DNA of 64,000 nt from CAWJLE01 sp963843645 (GTDB lineage Bacteria > Chloroflexota > Anaerolineae > DAOTYC01), in assembly GCA_963843645.1 (NCBI GenBank), contig CAWJLE010000003.1, positions 620,001 through 684,000 of the forward strand. The letters run 5' to 3'. Below, piece after piece: positions 42,545 through 51,148 of this stretch. Under the pieces are notes generated by a model. The model saw only the letters and a list, made by a program, of their open reading frames with translations, made no database searches and was not told the origin of the DNA. Within the stretch, counting starts at the first letter, position 1. Each line of letters starts with the position of its first letter. A program made the position numbers and the translations under genes.

Positions 42545-43975
42545 TTACACTTTACGATAATGGATGGCCTCGCCGAACGCGGCTGCCTTCGCCGCCTCCA
42601 TTAGGGCCTCCGGCAGCGTGGGGTGTGCGTGAATCGTCTCAGCCATCTGCTGCGCCGTCACGCACAGCTGCATGGCAGTGGTTGCCTCCGCGATCAGGTC
42701 GCTGGCGCGCGGCCCCATGATGTGCACGCCCAATACTTTGCCGCCCAGGCCATCGGCGTTCTTCTCGCAGATCATCCTGATCTGGCCTTCCTGCTCGCCC
42801 ATCGCCAGCGCCTTACCGCTCGCAGTGAACGGGAATCGGGCCACGACGTAATCCAAGCCCAGGTCTTTGGCCTCTCGCTCCGTCAGGCCGACCCCGGCCA
42901 CTTCAGGGATCGTGAAGATGCAGTACGGCACCGCAGTGTAGTCGGCCGCGCGTGCGCGGCCCAGGACGTTGTCCACCGCCACTTCACCCTCGTACGAGGC
43001 GACGTGCGCTAGCATGTACGTGCCCAGAACATCGCCGATGGCGTACACGTCCTCCACGTTGGTTCTCATGTATTCATCGACCAGCACTCGGGCGCCATTC
43101 ATCTCCACCCCCAGCTCATTCAAGCCAAGGTCATCCGTGTAAGGCGTGCGTCCAGTCGATAGGAGCACGACTTCTCCGTCGGCGGTGCGCGCCTTCCCAC
43201 CCTGGGAATAGGCCACGCTCAACCCACCGTCCGCTTTCTGGACAATCTCGTTGAACTCCACGCCCACACTCACCGAAATCCCGCTCTTTGCCATCAGTGC
43301 GCGGAAGCGTTTAGCCAGCTGTTCCTCCGCCGACTTCATGAACGTTCTTCGGCCCAGGACTGTAACCCGGGTTCCCAGTGCGGCGAACATGGAGGCAAAC
43401 TCCAGTCCCACCACGCTGGCGCCAACCACGACCATGCTCGCCGGCAAGGATTTCAGCCGCAGCAACCCGCGTGAGGTCAGTACGCCCGGAAGGTCCGTAC
43501 CGGGGATCGGCACCCGGGCCGAGCGAGAACCCGTGGCCACGATGATCTTCTTGCCGCGGATGTCCACCCGCGCCACGTCTGGGAACGAACGCGACGACTC
43601 GATGTGCACCAGCCCGCGGCCCCCGAGCGAGGCAAAGCCGTCGTATAGCGCGATGCGGTGTGCCTTCAGCAATTCGATGACTGTGCTGACCAACGTCTCG
43701 ACGACCTCATCCTTGCGGGCCATCATTCGTGGAAAATTGACCCTCACGTCACCCACGACGTCCACGCCGAACTCAGCCGCTCGGCGAACGTCCGTGTAGG
43801 TTTCGACGTTGCGGTATAGCGTCTTGGTCGGGATACAACCCCGGTTCAAGCAGCAGCCACCGATCCGTTCCATCTCGACCAGCGCCACGCTGGCGCCCAG
43901 CTGCGCAGCACGAATCGCCGCGACGTAACCGCCCGGCCCGCCGCCAATGATCACCACATCGTAGATATCGGCCAT
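42545..43975 (-). CDS. lpd: Dihydrolipoamide dehydrogenase
   Basis: 476 residues. FAD site VVIIGGGPGGYVAAIRAAQLG; redox disulfide in GGCCLNRGCIPTKT; NAD site VVVGASVVGLEFASMFAALG; C-terminal His-Glu pair in TIHAHPTLPEALMEA. It reoxidises or reduces protein-bound lipoyl groups. In the first redox motif the residue order GGCCLNRGC differs slightly from the usual GGTCLNxGC. First gene of the lipoate operon, directly behind a perfect consensus promoter. It may serve the GcvH-like carrier at 34010 or 2-oxoacid dehydrogenases encoded elsewhere. Confidence 0.92.
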   Translation of the reverse strand: MADIYDVVIIGGGPGGYVAAIRAAQLGASVALVEMERIGGCCLNRGCIPTKTLYRNVETYTDVRRAAEFGVDVVGDVRVNFPRMMARKDEVVETLVSTVIELLKAHRIALYDGFASLGGRGLVHIESSRSFPDVARVDIRGKKIIVATGSRSARVPIPGTDLPGVLTSRGLLRLKSLPASMVVVGASVVGLEFASMFAALGTRVTVLGRRTFMKSAEEQLAKRFRALMAKSGISVSVGVEFNEIVQKADGGLSVAYSQGGKARTADGEVVLLSTGRTPYTDDLGLNELGVEMNGARVLVDEYMRTNVEDVYAIGDVLGTYMLAHVASYEGEVAVDNVLGRARAADYTAVPYCIFTIPEVAGVGLTEREAKDLGLDYVVARFPFTASGKALAMGEQEGQIRMICEKNADGLGGKVLGVHIMGPRASDLIAEATTAMQLCVTAQQMAETIHAHPTLPEALMEAAKAAAFGEAIHYRKV

Positions 43976-44035
43976 GATCTCCTATCCCGTTTTTTGCTGT
44001 TTGCTTTGGATGGGACGTGCTCTTCAAACGCGCAC

Positions 44036-44064
44036 ATTATAGGTCCGGCGCAAATCGCTGTCAA
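44036..44064 (-). promoter_or_regulatory. Perfect sigma-70 promoter of the lpd operon
   Basis: Minus strand TTGACA (44064-44059), 17 bp, TATAAT (44041-44036), 61 bp before the lpd start. Confidence 0.85.
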
Positions 44065-44125
44065 AGGCTTGCGTCGTTTTCGAGGCTTCCGAGATTCAAA
44101 AACTCCGAAGTCTGACCCCAATCAA

Positions 44126-45532
44126 CTATTTCTTGCCCAGTCCAAACTCCGCATGAATGGCGCGGACCGCGTCCTGAATGTCTTTCCCATCTATGAGCAA
44201 CGAGATGTTGTATTCAGATGAACCCTGTGCAATGGCCACCACGTTGATTCGGTTTCGGCCCAGCGCCCCAAACACCTTTGCGGAGATTCCCGGCGTGCCT
44301 TTCATACCGGCGCCCACGACGGCCACGATCGCCACCGACTGCTGCGCCGCAATCCGGTCGATCACCCGGCGGCTCAGCTCCAGCTCGAGGTCGCGCTGAA
44401 GCACCTTTAGCACGCGGTCAGTGTTGGTCTGTTGAATCACGAAGCAGATGTTCTGTTCAGACGATGATTGCGTAATCATGAAGAGGCTCGACTCAGTCCG
44501 CGCAACCGACGTGAACACCTTGCCGGCTATCCCCGGCACGCCCAACATGCCGCGTCCTTCGACGGTCACGATGCTTAGCTCGCCGATTGAGGCAATGCCC
44601 TTCACCGCCGGACCGTTAGAGCTAACTTTGTCGGTCAGCAACGTCCCGGGGTGCGTGGGATTGAACGAGTTCAGAATGCGCACGGGAATGCCGCCTTCCA
44701 CCGCCGGCAGCACGGTCTTTGGGTGGAGCACCTTGGCGCCGAAGTACGACAGCTCCGCGGCCTCAGCGTACGAAATATGAGCCAGCGTCTGCGCGTCGGG
44801 GACCACTCGTGGGTCGGCGGTCATGACCCCGTCGACGTCGGTCCAGATCCACAATTCCTCGCTCCCCAGCGATTCCGCCAGGATGGCCGCCGTGTAGTCG
44901 CTGCCGCCACGGCCCAGCGTCGTTATGACGCCGTCTGCCGTCCGCCCGATGAAACCGGTCACCACCGGCACAACGCCTTTGTCCGCCAGCGGGCACAGCC
45001 GGCTCGTCGCTTTCTGGCGCGTGAGGTCGTGCAAGGGCGAAGCGTTGCCGAAATTGTCGTCGGTGATGATGAGCTCCGTTGCTTCGATCGCTTCAGCCGG
45101 CAGGCCCCGCTTAACAAGCGCTTCGGCGAAGATCCTCACCATCATCCGCTCGCCGAACGAAGACACCACGTCCAGTCCGCGTGGCGTCAGCTCGCCCAGC
45201 ACGGCGATGCTCTGGCACAGACTGCTGAAGTCCTCTAGCAGTCTGCGGATCTCCTCCAGAACGGCAATGCCCCGCCCTACGTCCGAGGCCAGCTCAACCA
45301 CCGCAGCGCGATGCTGCTCGAACAGACGGTCCCGCGTCTCTGTCCAGCCGTCACTCTTCTGGCGGGCGGCTGCGGTAGCCGCCGCAATGAGAGTATTGGT
45401 CACGCCGCTCATCGCAGAGACGACCACCACGACCGGTCCGTGGCTCTTCACCGTCTCGACGACGATATCCGCGGCGTTGCCGATACACCGCGCGTCCCCG
45501 ACGGACGTGCCGCCGAACTTCATGACGATCAT
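44126..45532 (-). CDS. lysC: Aspartokinase
   Basis: 468 residues from ATG 45532 (MIVMKFGGTSVGDARC). It phosphorylates aspartate, the first step to lysine, threonine and methionine. Kinase motifs: KFGGTSVGD, VVSAMSGVTN, FGERMMVRI, TLGRGGSDYTAA and TDVDGVMTADPRVV. Two ACT domains (about 318-390 and 400-465) contain LGVPGIAGKVF and KGTPGISAKVF and should bind the feedback inhibitor. It is the monofunctional class, with no homoserine dehydrogenase. The start overlaps the thrC stop by 4 bp (ATGA). Confidence 0.95.
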   Translation of the reverse strand: MIVMKFGGTSVGDARCIGNAADIVVETVKSHGPVVVVVSAMSGVTNTLIAAATAAARQKSDGWTETRDRLFEQHRAAVVELASDVGRGIAVLEEIRRLLEDFSSLCQSIAVLGELTPRGLDVVSSFGERMMVRIFAEALVKRGLPAEAIEATELIITDDNFGNASPLHDLTRQKATSRLCPLADKGVVPVVTGFIGRTADGVITTLGRGGSDYTAAILAESLGSEELWIWTDVDGVMTADPRVVPDAQTLAHISYAEAAELSYFGAKVLHPKTVLPAVEGGIPVRILNSFNPTHPGTLLTDKVSSNGPAVKGIASIGELSIVTVEGRGMLGVPGIAGKVFTSVARTESSLFMITQSSSEQNICFVIQQTNTDRVLKVLQRDLELELSRRVIDRIAAQQSVAIVAVVGAGMKGTPGISAKVFGALGRNRINVVAIAQGSSEYNISLLIDGKDIQDAVRAIHAEFGLGKK

Positions 45533-46839
45533 CTCTCCGCTCCCTTCAGCACCCGCCGCACGGCATCCAGGTCCGCGTCGACGACTTCGAGCGCAGCCGC
45601 TCGCTCTGATCGGATCCCCTCCAGCTGCCCCGTATGATACGCAATCGTGGCCTCGGGGTCCTTCAAGAGATGGCCCGTCAACACTGCCACGACCGACTGA
45701 CCGCGCCCGATCGTGCCGCTTTCCACCAGCTTTCTCACTCCGGCGATGGCGCTCGCTGAGGCGGGCTCGCAACCGATCCCTGCTCCGTCGACCTTGGCTT
45801 TGGCCTCCATGATCTCTTGATCGCTGACCTGCTCGACGATGCCGTCCGTCCACTTCAGCGCCCGCACCGCGCGGTCGTAGCTCACCGGGTTCCCAATTCG
45901 AATCGCCGTGGCGATCGTTTTGGCCACGACGCGCTGCCGCTGTCGAAAACCGCCTTCGAAGCCCAGGTAGAACGGGTTTGCCCCGGCCGCCTGAATCGGC
46001 GCCAACCGAGGCATCTTCTGAATGAAGCCGAGATCGCGCATTTCTTGCAGCGCTTTGCCGAACGCGCTGGTATTGCCCAGATTGCCGGCCGGGAGCACGA
46101 TCCAATCCGGCGGGTTCCAGTTTCGCTGCTGCAGCATCTCGAAAATGATCGTCTTCTGGCCCTCAATTCGAAACGGGTTGATCGAATTCAAAAGGTAGAT
46201 CCCCGAGTCGTCGCACACCCGCTGCACCAGGTCCATGGCTGCGTCGAAGTCCCCCCGGACCTGCAGCGTCCGCGCCCCGTACGCCAGAGCCTGCGCCAGC
46301 TTGCCCAGTGCGATCTTTCCCTCCGGCACGAAGACCCACACGCTCATGCCGGCCAGCGCTCCGTATGCCGCCAGGGATGCCGAAGTGTTGCCCGTGGACG
46401 CGCAGGCGACGGCCGTGCAGCCCAGATGCCGTGCCTGGGTGATCCCCACCGTCATGCCGCGATCCTTGAAGGAACCCGTCGGGTTCTCCCCCTCGTGCTT
46501 GATCTGCAGGTCGGGCACCCCGGTCCATTCCGACAGACGGTCGCTCCGGTACAGGGGGGTATTGCCCTCCGGCCGCGCGATAATCTCGTTCGTGGGGACG
46601 GGCAGCACCAACTCGCGATAACGCCAGACCCCACTCGCCGCCGGCCCGTCCCACTTCCCCACGCGCTCATCGAAGACGTGAGGGCTCACTCGCGTCATCA
46701 GTTCGTCGAGATCGTGCCGGACGTCCAGCAGTCCGCCGCATCTTCGCGGCGGGTCGCCAACAATCCGATCGCAGTCGTACCGGATCTCGTCGGCCGGGTA
46801 CACTGCGCCGCACGTCATGCATTGCAGCCGATAAGTCAT
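45529..46839 (-). CDS. thrC: Threonine synthase
   Basis: 436 residues. It converts O-phosphohomoserine to threonine with PLP. An N-terminal zinc-ribbon-like segment (CMTCGAVYPADEIRYDC) is found in plant-type and many bacterial forms. The PLP lysine is in NPTGSFKDRGM; other motifs are GNTPLYRSDRL, ASTGNTSASLAAY and VVLPAGNLGN in its local form IVLPAGNLGN. Translational coupling to lysC fits the aspartate-family pathway. ATG 46839 follows AAAGAGGGTG. Confidence 0.94.
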   Translation of the reverse strand: MTYRLQCMTCGAVYPADEIRYDCDRIVGDPPRRCGGLLDVRHDLDELMTRVSPHVFDERVGKWDGPAASGVWRYRELVLPVPTNEIIARPEGNTPLYRSDRLSEWTGVPDLQIKHEGENPTGSFKDRGMTVGITQARHLGCTAVACASTGNTSASLAAYGALAGMSVWVFVPEGKIALGKLAQALAYGARTLQVRGDFDAAMDLVQRVCDDSGIYLLNSINPFRIEGQKTIIFEMLQQRNWNPPDWIVLPAGNLGNTSAFGKALQEMRDLGFIQKMPRLAPIQAAGANPFYLGFEGGFRQRQRVVAKTIATAIRIGNPVSYDRAVRALKWTDGIVEQVSDQEIMEAKAKVDGAGIGCEPASASAIAGVRKLVESGTIGRGQSVVAVLTGHLLKDPEATIAYHTGQLEGIRSERAAALEVVDADLDAVRRVLKGAER

Positions 46840-46905
46840 GTCACCCTCTTTCTTATGTCTACAATGAAGTCAGCCAGGGCATTGTCATTGTGGTACCTAT
46901 ACAAA

Positions 46906-46928
46906 ACCGCCCGTCGAAAACGGGCGGT
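46906..46928 (-). terminator. Terminator of the UshA-like lipoprotein gene
   Basis: ACCGCCCG/CGGGCGGT with a 7-nt loop; on the minus strand TTTTGT follows. It lies 66 bp past the stop at 46995. Confidence 0.8.
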
Positions 46929-46994
46929 GTCACACAAGTGCATCATTGCGGTGACCTGCCGCGCTTCCGCGACAGATCCTGCTCGACCGGCGCC

Positions 46995-48151
46995 CTAATC
47001 CACCACGGCCGGCGTGACCGCGGTCGGTCCCAACAACTTCAGTTGTTCGTCGACGAACTTCGCCATGGCCGGATCGTCGGGGATCTCTCCCTCGAGCGAT
47101 TTTTCCTCACCCCGAACCGCCGTCACCTGTCCAGACTCGTTCAGCGTGAGCCACAGTTCGCCAAGGTATCGACCCTGGCTCGCGGCCTGCGCCAGCACCG
47201 TGTGGCTCGGCCCGACCTGCGTCGGCGGCATGATCTCGCCTGACTTGCCGCCTACGATGGCGGCGATCCCTGGAATCGCCTGGGCCAGTGCCCGGTCATC
47301 CTGGGATCCCAGATGCGACAACACGATGACGGCGTCAGCCTTGCCGCTCACCTCAGCCATGACCTTCTTGAGCGTTTCTATCGGGTCCAGCGCGCGGATC
47401 ACCGGGCCGGGGCTCGCCTCTGTAAGCGCCTGCACGTAGGGGTCAGTCAACCCCACGAGCGCCACGCGATAGCCCTGGCCCAGGTCTTTGATGGCGTACG
47501 GTTGCGCGATCAACTCACCCGTATCGGACAGAACGGCGTTAGCGGAGAGCATCGGAAACTGCGCGGCTTTCATCCGCTCTTTGAGCAGATCGAGGCCGAC
47601 AATGAAGTCCCCGCTGCCAAGACCCATCGCGTCGTAATGCATCATGTTCATCGCTTCGACGAGCGCCTTACCCTTGGTCGCCAGGCCGATCCCTTCTTCC
47701 CCGTTGAGCACGTCACCCGCATCCACGAGCAATGTAGGAGCCCCGACCTTCCGCTGCGTCGCAATTTCGCTGGCCCGCCGGGCCAGTCCACCTTTAGGGG
47801 GCTTTCAGCCGCAGGGCAGTGAATACCCCCTCACGTCGTTGGTATGCAGCACCAGAACCGTGACTCCGCCGGCAGTCGCCGTGCTGATGACGCTTTGAGC
47901 CGCCGTGCTCACGATGCTCGTGGGCTCGGAAGCGATCCGCGTCACTTGCACCTGGGCGGGCACGGACATGGCATCCGCACCCAGGGAGACAGTGGTAGCA
48001 GTGGCCGTGGCGGGACGCGCCACACCACTGGGTAGATTCGGCTGCGGCGCATCGGCTGCGCGACCGCCCAGGCCGCAGCTGACGAGCGCCACTCCGACCA
48101 CAATGCCGCCGCCAGAGCAATTACTCTAATCCCAGCTGCTGTAGTCTTCAT
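46995..48151 (-). CDS. UshA/5'-nucleotidase-like lipoprotein with in-frame UGA (probable selenocysteine)
   Basis: About 385 codons. A lipoprotein signal peptide starts at ATG 48151 (MKTTAAGIRVIALAAA) and ends in the lipobox LVSC; one missing base near 48105 splits it from the rest. The metallophosphoesterase-like core reads VTVLVLHTNDVRGY, LPCG, then TGA (47805-47807), then in the same frame KPPKGGLARRASEIAT, LLVDAGDVLNG, VALVGLTDP and VIVLSHLG. Homologues of this UshA branch have CGC before GGLARRA, so the UGA replaces the second Cys. Catalytic His of NDxHG and of GNHE are replaced (NDVRG, GSGD), so it may not be a nucleotidase. A hairpin follows the UGA. Exported and membrane-anchored. Confidence 0.78.
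47770..47786 (-). promoter_or_regulatory. Bacterial SECIS-like hairpin of the UshA-like gene
   Basis: Eighteen bases after the UGA, CTGGCCC (47786-47780) and GGGCCAG (47776-47770) form a perfect 7-bp stem with loop GGC, so a G opens the loop about 26 nt from the UGA. This agrees with the loose bacterial SECIS consensus. It also encodes conserved residues (LARRA), so the hairpin alone is weak evidence. Confidence 0.6.
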
Positions 48152-49313
48152 CTGCTCCCTCATTCAGGTCGTCACCCTGATCACGAACGTCACCGTGATC
48201 GAACTCGGTCCCGTACCCATAATCGACATCGTCATCGTACACCCGCCGGTGCGTCGCAACCCGACGATTCCGCCGCTTGCCCCGGTACCATATCCAGCCC
48301 AGGATGCCGGCCAAGCTGAGTGCGACGCCCTCCGAGCCGACCCCCACGACCAGCAACACTCCGGTCAGGGTCGGCGGTGGATTGTCCAGCCAAGATGACG
48401 GCGTCGGCGTAGGTTTCGGCGTCCGCGTCGGCGTTGGCGTGGGCGGAATAGGTGTAGGCGTATCCGTGGGCGGCACCGGTGTGTCGGTGGGGATCGGCGT
48501 GTCAGTCGGCACCAGCGTCGCTGTTGCCGTGGGCGGCTCGGGCGTCGCGGTCGGACGTGCTTTCGTCGGCACGGCCGCGGCACGTGCGGGCGTGTTCGTC
48601 GCCGGTGGCGGCGTGTCCGTCGGCGGCGGCTGAGTCGGCTGGCTCGCGTCCACGTTAAGGCTGGCTACGTCGAAAAACACCTGATCCTGCCCATGAGGCT
48701 GGGGATTCTTTGCCCGGATGAAAACCGTGATCGTATCGCTCTGGGCCGGCACAGACACCTTGAGCGTGTCCCCGGACGCGCGCTTTTCCTTCCACAGCTC
48801 GGCGCTCCAGGCAACGCTCGGCGACTGCGGGTCGGTGCCGCCCGTCGGATCGATCCCAACCACACGTCCGATGAAGTCGCCCTTCTGCTTGCCGCCCTTG
48901 TCCGGATTGTAACTCTGCATGGGTGCCCAGTCCACTTTGAAGATGTAACTGGTACCCGGGGTAACGTTGGAGACCTTCTGGAAGATGCCGCCATCAAAGG
49001 GCACCCAGTTCGTCCACACGATGAGGCAGTGGCCGCCGTCGAGTCTCTCAGTGAAACCGCCAAACGCCGCTGAATCTTTGAATTGTGGCGGCGCCTTGGG
49101 ATCCTGGATGACGAAGGGTTCCCAGCCATTGGGAATCTGGCTGTCGTTCGGCCCCCAGCCATAGAACCCTTCTTCGAAGCCACCGTTCTTCACGAGCCCG
49201 TATGGACTATCTGCCTGAGCGGTGTACACGACGACGCAGACAAGCAGCACGACCACGGCCATCAGCACCCAACCGTAGGTCCGTGCCTGTTTTCCGCAAG
49301 AAGACTGTCTCAA
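48126..49313 (-). CDS. Pro/Thr-stalked surface protein with an N-terminal carbohydrate-binding-like domain
   Basis: 395 residues from TTG 49313 (GAGG eight bases upstream). A signal segment (about 16-35) is followed by a 190-residue beta domain that begins LVKNGGFEEGFYGWG, the typical opening of CBM4/9-like modules. Next comes a stalk of Pro/Thr repeats (about residues 230-315, TPTP, PTDTP), a C-terminal membrane helix and an acidic cytoplasmic tail with an SSWD end. An upstream ATG at 49430 would lie within the promoter, so I reject it. It is probably exposed on the cell surface. The stop overlaps the start of the UshA-like gene by 26 bp. Confidence 0.75.
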   Translation of the reverse strand: MRQSSCGKQARTYGWVLMAVVVLLVCVVVYTAQADSPYGLVKNGGFEEGFYGWGPNDSQIPNGWEPFVIQDPKAPPQFKDSAAFGGFTERLDGGHCLIVWTNWVPFDGGIFQKVSNVTPGTSYIFKVDWAPMQSYNPDKGGKQKGDFIGRVVGIDPTGGTDPQSPSVAWSAELWKEKRASGDTLKVSVPAQSDTITVFIRAKNPQPHGQDQVFFDVASLNVDASQPTQPPPTDTPPPATNTPARAAAVPTKARPTATPEPPTATATLVPTDTPIPTDTPVPPTDTPTPIPPTPTPTRTPKPTPTPSSWLDNPPPTLTGVLLVVGVGSEGVALSLAGILGWIWYRGKRRNRRVATHRRVYDDDVDYGYGTEFDHGDVRDQGDDLNEGADEDYSSWD

Positions 49314-49418
49314 ACGGCAAACCTCAATTTGTGACGTAGCGCCCCACGTTGCTCCGCGCTCGGAGCGGCGAACCAATCGTGGGATTCCATGCTGCCTGGG
49401 CTTGTGACAATGTTTGCT

Positions 49419-49447
49419 AGTATAGTGCACGGGTATGGAATTGTCAA
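49419..49447 (-). promoter_or_regulatory. Promoter of the Pro/Thr-rich surface protein gene
   Basis: Minus strand TTGACA (49447-49442), 17 bp, TATACT (49424-49419). It fixes the gene start downstream, at about 49313. Confidence 0.8.
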
Positions 49448-49489
49448 AGGCTCAGGCACCCGAGCAGCGGGGTCCATCCCAGCAAAAGC

Positions 49490-49519
49490 GTGCCCATCCA
49501 CCAGATCGGGGATGGGCAC
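49490..49519 (-). terminator. Terminator after the 57-residue membrane protein gene
   Basis: A perfect 10-bp stem GTGCCCATCC/GGATGGGCAC; on the minus strand GCTTTTGCTG follows. Confidence 0.7.
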
Positions 49520-49584
49520 ATGTCTTGCGACCGCCAATTCAGCTGTAACATCATTTTGGAAGGTTGGAGAGAGGTGGAGGTGCC

Positions 49585-49758
49585 TCACCGGACGGGTCGA
49601 TGGTTCAATCGCCGTGATCTGACAATGCGGTCATCCGATAACTCGGCCTCGCCGTCATCGACGATCTCCACGACCCTTTGCGTCCTGGGACGATCGTTCT
49701 CTCTACCCAGGACCACCAGTAACACGACGAGTGCACTGATCAACAACGCGGTAAGCAT
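49585..49758 (-). CDS. Small membrane protein, 57 residues
   Basis: ATG 49758 follows AGGAGGACGT, an excellent ribosome binding site. The N-terminus MLTALLISALVVLLVVLG is a single membrane helix; the remaining 39 residues are charged, with the stretch VVEIVDDGEAELSDD. No family recognised. It lies 78 bp downstream of the TPR-like gene on the same strand and ahead of a terminator, so it is probably the last gene of that unit. Confidence 0.6.
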   Translation of the reverse strand: MLTALLISALVVLLVVLGRENDRPRTQRVVEIVDDGEAELSDDRIVRSRRLNHRPVR

Positions 49759-49835
49759 ACGTCCTCCTGTTTGGTGCTGATTTCTTCCCCTCCCTCGTAC
49801 ACTGATGGAGCCCGCTCTCAGTTGAGCGACTCTCG

Positions 49836-50825
49836 CTAGCGCAAGACCGACATGACAGCCAGGACGATGAGAATGAAGGCAAGTCCCGCGAGGGAAACCG
49901 TCGCTGCCATCGCCGTCCAGGTCTCGTGGCTTTGAAACACTTCACTCAGGGCGCCGGAGAACCCACCGGTGGAACGGATAGGGTTCTCCTGTTGGGGCGG
50001 GTTCACTTCGTACCGGGCCGGTCTTGGTTGTGGGGCAGCGACTGCCCGACCCAGACCGCGGGATTCCGTCTTGGGTATGGATCGGGTCCAGCCCGACGGT
50101 TCCGCAACCGCTTTGTCAGCGGCATCGGCCCCTGCGTCCCGACGTTGTTCGTGGGCCGTCACAGGCTTTCTTCCGACTGTCCACCCACTGGGCTCATCGA
50201 TTTGATCGCCGGTGGGTCCAGCCGAAGGCCGTGCCTCAGAAGATACCGTCGCCGGCACGACCCGCTGCTCGTCCATCGGAGTCTTTGTGCGCCTCCGGCG
50301 GAGAGGCTGCACGTCGCGAGCAACGGCGGGTTGCTCTGCACGAGCTGGGGTTGCGTCTTGCGCCGTGACCTGAACTACGGGCGCGGGTGTCTCCTGTGGT
50401 CGGTCAGCCCGATCAGGCGGATTGCCATCGGTCGGTCCCTTTGACGGCTCTGGTTGGGGCGCGGGCGCCGCAGTGTTCCTTTCCTCATCGGATGCCGGCG
50501 CTGCCTCAAGCAAACCAAGCGCACCGGCGCCCGCCGGCTGTCCGGGTTTCCCGCTTTCCACAGGTTGGGCGTCCAGGTGAGCCAGCCCGGCCCTCGCAAA
50601 GCGATTGTTCGGATTCAGCGCGAGGACTTTGTTCAGGTACACCCGCTCCTGCTGAGTGTCTTCCGAAACCGCTGCCAGCCACAACCAGCACATCTCCCGC
50701 TGGCTTTCATAGTTGAGGGCTCGAAACAGCGCCTGCCTGGCCTCCGCGCGCCGACCTGCCCGCGCGGACGCGATGCCTCTTTCCAGCCAGATCTGACCGT
50801 CGCGCTCTTCACTGTTCTCGTTCAC
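49836..50825 (-). CDS. TPR-like protein with C-terminal membrane anchor
   Basis: 329 residues from GTG 50825. The N-terminal 90 residues are TPR-like helices (IWLERGIASARAGRRAEARQ and VYLNKVLALNPNNRFARAGL). A long low-complexity Pro/Ala/Glu/Arg-rich region follows, with two WTVGRKP/WTRSIPK-like echoes. One C-terminal transmembrane helix (ATVSLAGLAFILIVLAVMSVL) makes it a tail-anchored protein facing the cytoplasm. Function unknown; TPRs suggest protein contacts. The earlier ATG at 50891 would overlap the promoter at 50863. Confidence 0.65.
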   Translation of the reverse strand: MNENSEERDGQIWLERGIASARAGRRAEARQALFRALNYESQREMCWLWLAAVSEDTQQERVYLNKVLALNPNNRFARAGLAHLDAQPVESGKPGQPAGAGALGLLEAAPASDEERNTAAPAPQPEPSKGPTDGNPPDRADRPQETPAPVVQVTAQDATPARAEQPAVARDVQPLRRRRTKTPMDEQRVVPATVSSEARPSAGPTGDQIDEPSGWTVGRKPVTAHEQRRDAGADAADKAVAEPSGWTRSIPKTESRGLGRAVAAPQPRPARYEVNPPQQENPIRSTGGFSGALSEVFQSHETWTAMAATVSLAGLAFILIVLAVMSVLR

Positions 50826-50862
50826 GGGTCTACCCCTAGCCGCGCCTCGTTCACCAAGGCTC

Positions 50863-50871
50863 AGTATATCA
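50863..50871 (-). promoter_or_regulatory. Extended -10 promoter of the TPR-like gene
   Basis: Minus strand TGATATACT, an extended -10 element, 38 bp before GTG 50825. No convincing -35 box. Confidence 0.45.
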
Positions 50872-51071
50872 GCCTTTCGATCAAGGCACATCTGCTAAAC
50901 CTCTTAAGTTCGATTCCGAAGTCGCTTAGTGCCCGCCGCTTCGCTTACGCCAGATTACCTACGGAGTGGTCCATTTCTGTTCCAATTGTAGTTATTACGT
51001 CCATACTCCTATTATATCATAGTCAGTCGGTCCGCAAAATCCATGGCAATTCCTCTCCGTCAAAACAGGAT

Positions 51072-51099
51072 TTGACAAAATGCCGAAAGCGATTAAGAT
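51072..51099 (+). promoter_or_regulatory. Promoter of the csoR/cstR-trxA operon
   Basis: TTGACA (51072-51077), 16 bp, TAAGAT (51094-51099). Transcription should start near 51106, at the edge of the operator. Confidence 0.7.
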
Positions 51100-51106
51100 T
51101 ACAGCG

Positions 51107-51121
51107 TACCCGGTGGGGGTA
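51107..51121. promoter_or_regulatory. CsoR/CstR-type operator
   Basis: TACCCggtggGGGTA is an inverted repeat with a G-run centre, the classical layout of CsoR-family operators (TACCC...GGGGGTA). It covers the start site of the operon that encodes a CsoR-family repressor, so autoregulation is likely. Confidence 0.75.
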
Positions 51122-51148
51122 TAGTCGACAAGCAGGAGGTATCTGAGC

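Noticed and set aside
45533..46105. Extended N-terminus of aspartokinase
   Set aside because: The frame is open upstream, but it lies antisense-free inside thrC on the same strand in another frame; the family start is MIVMKFGGTS at 45532.
48162..48163. Start of the UshA-like gene at an ATG 12 bases earlier
   Set aside because: It overlaps the likely ribosome binding site GAGGGAG, which serves ATG 48151.
49314..49430. ATG 49430 as start of the Pro/Thr-rich protein
   Set aside because: It lies within the perfect promoter at 49419-49447, so it would be upstream of the transcript start.
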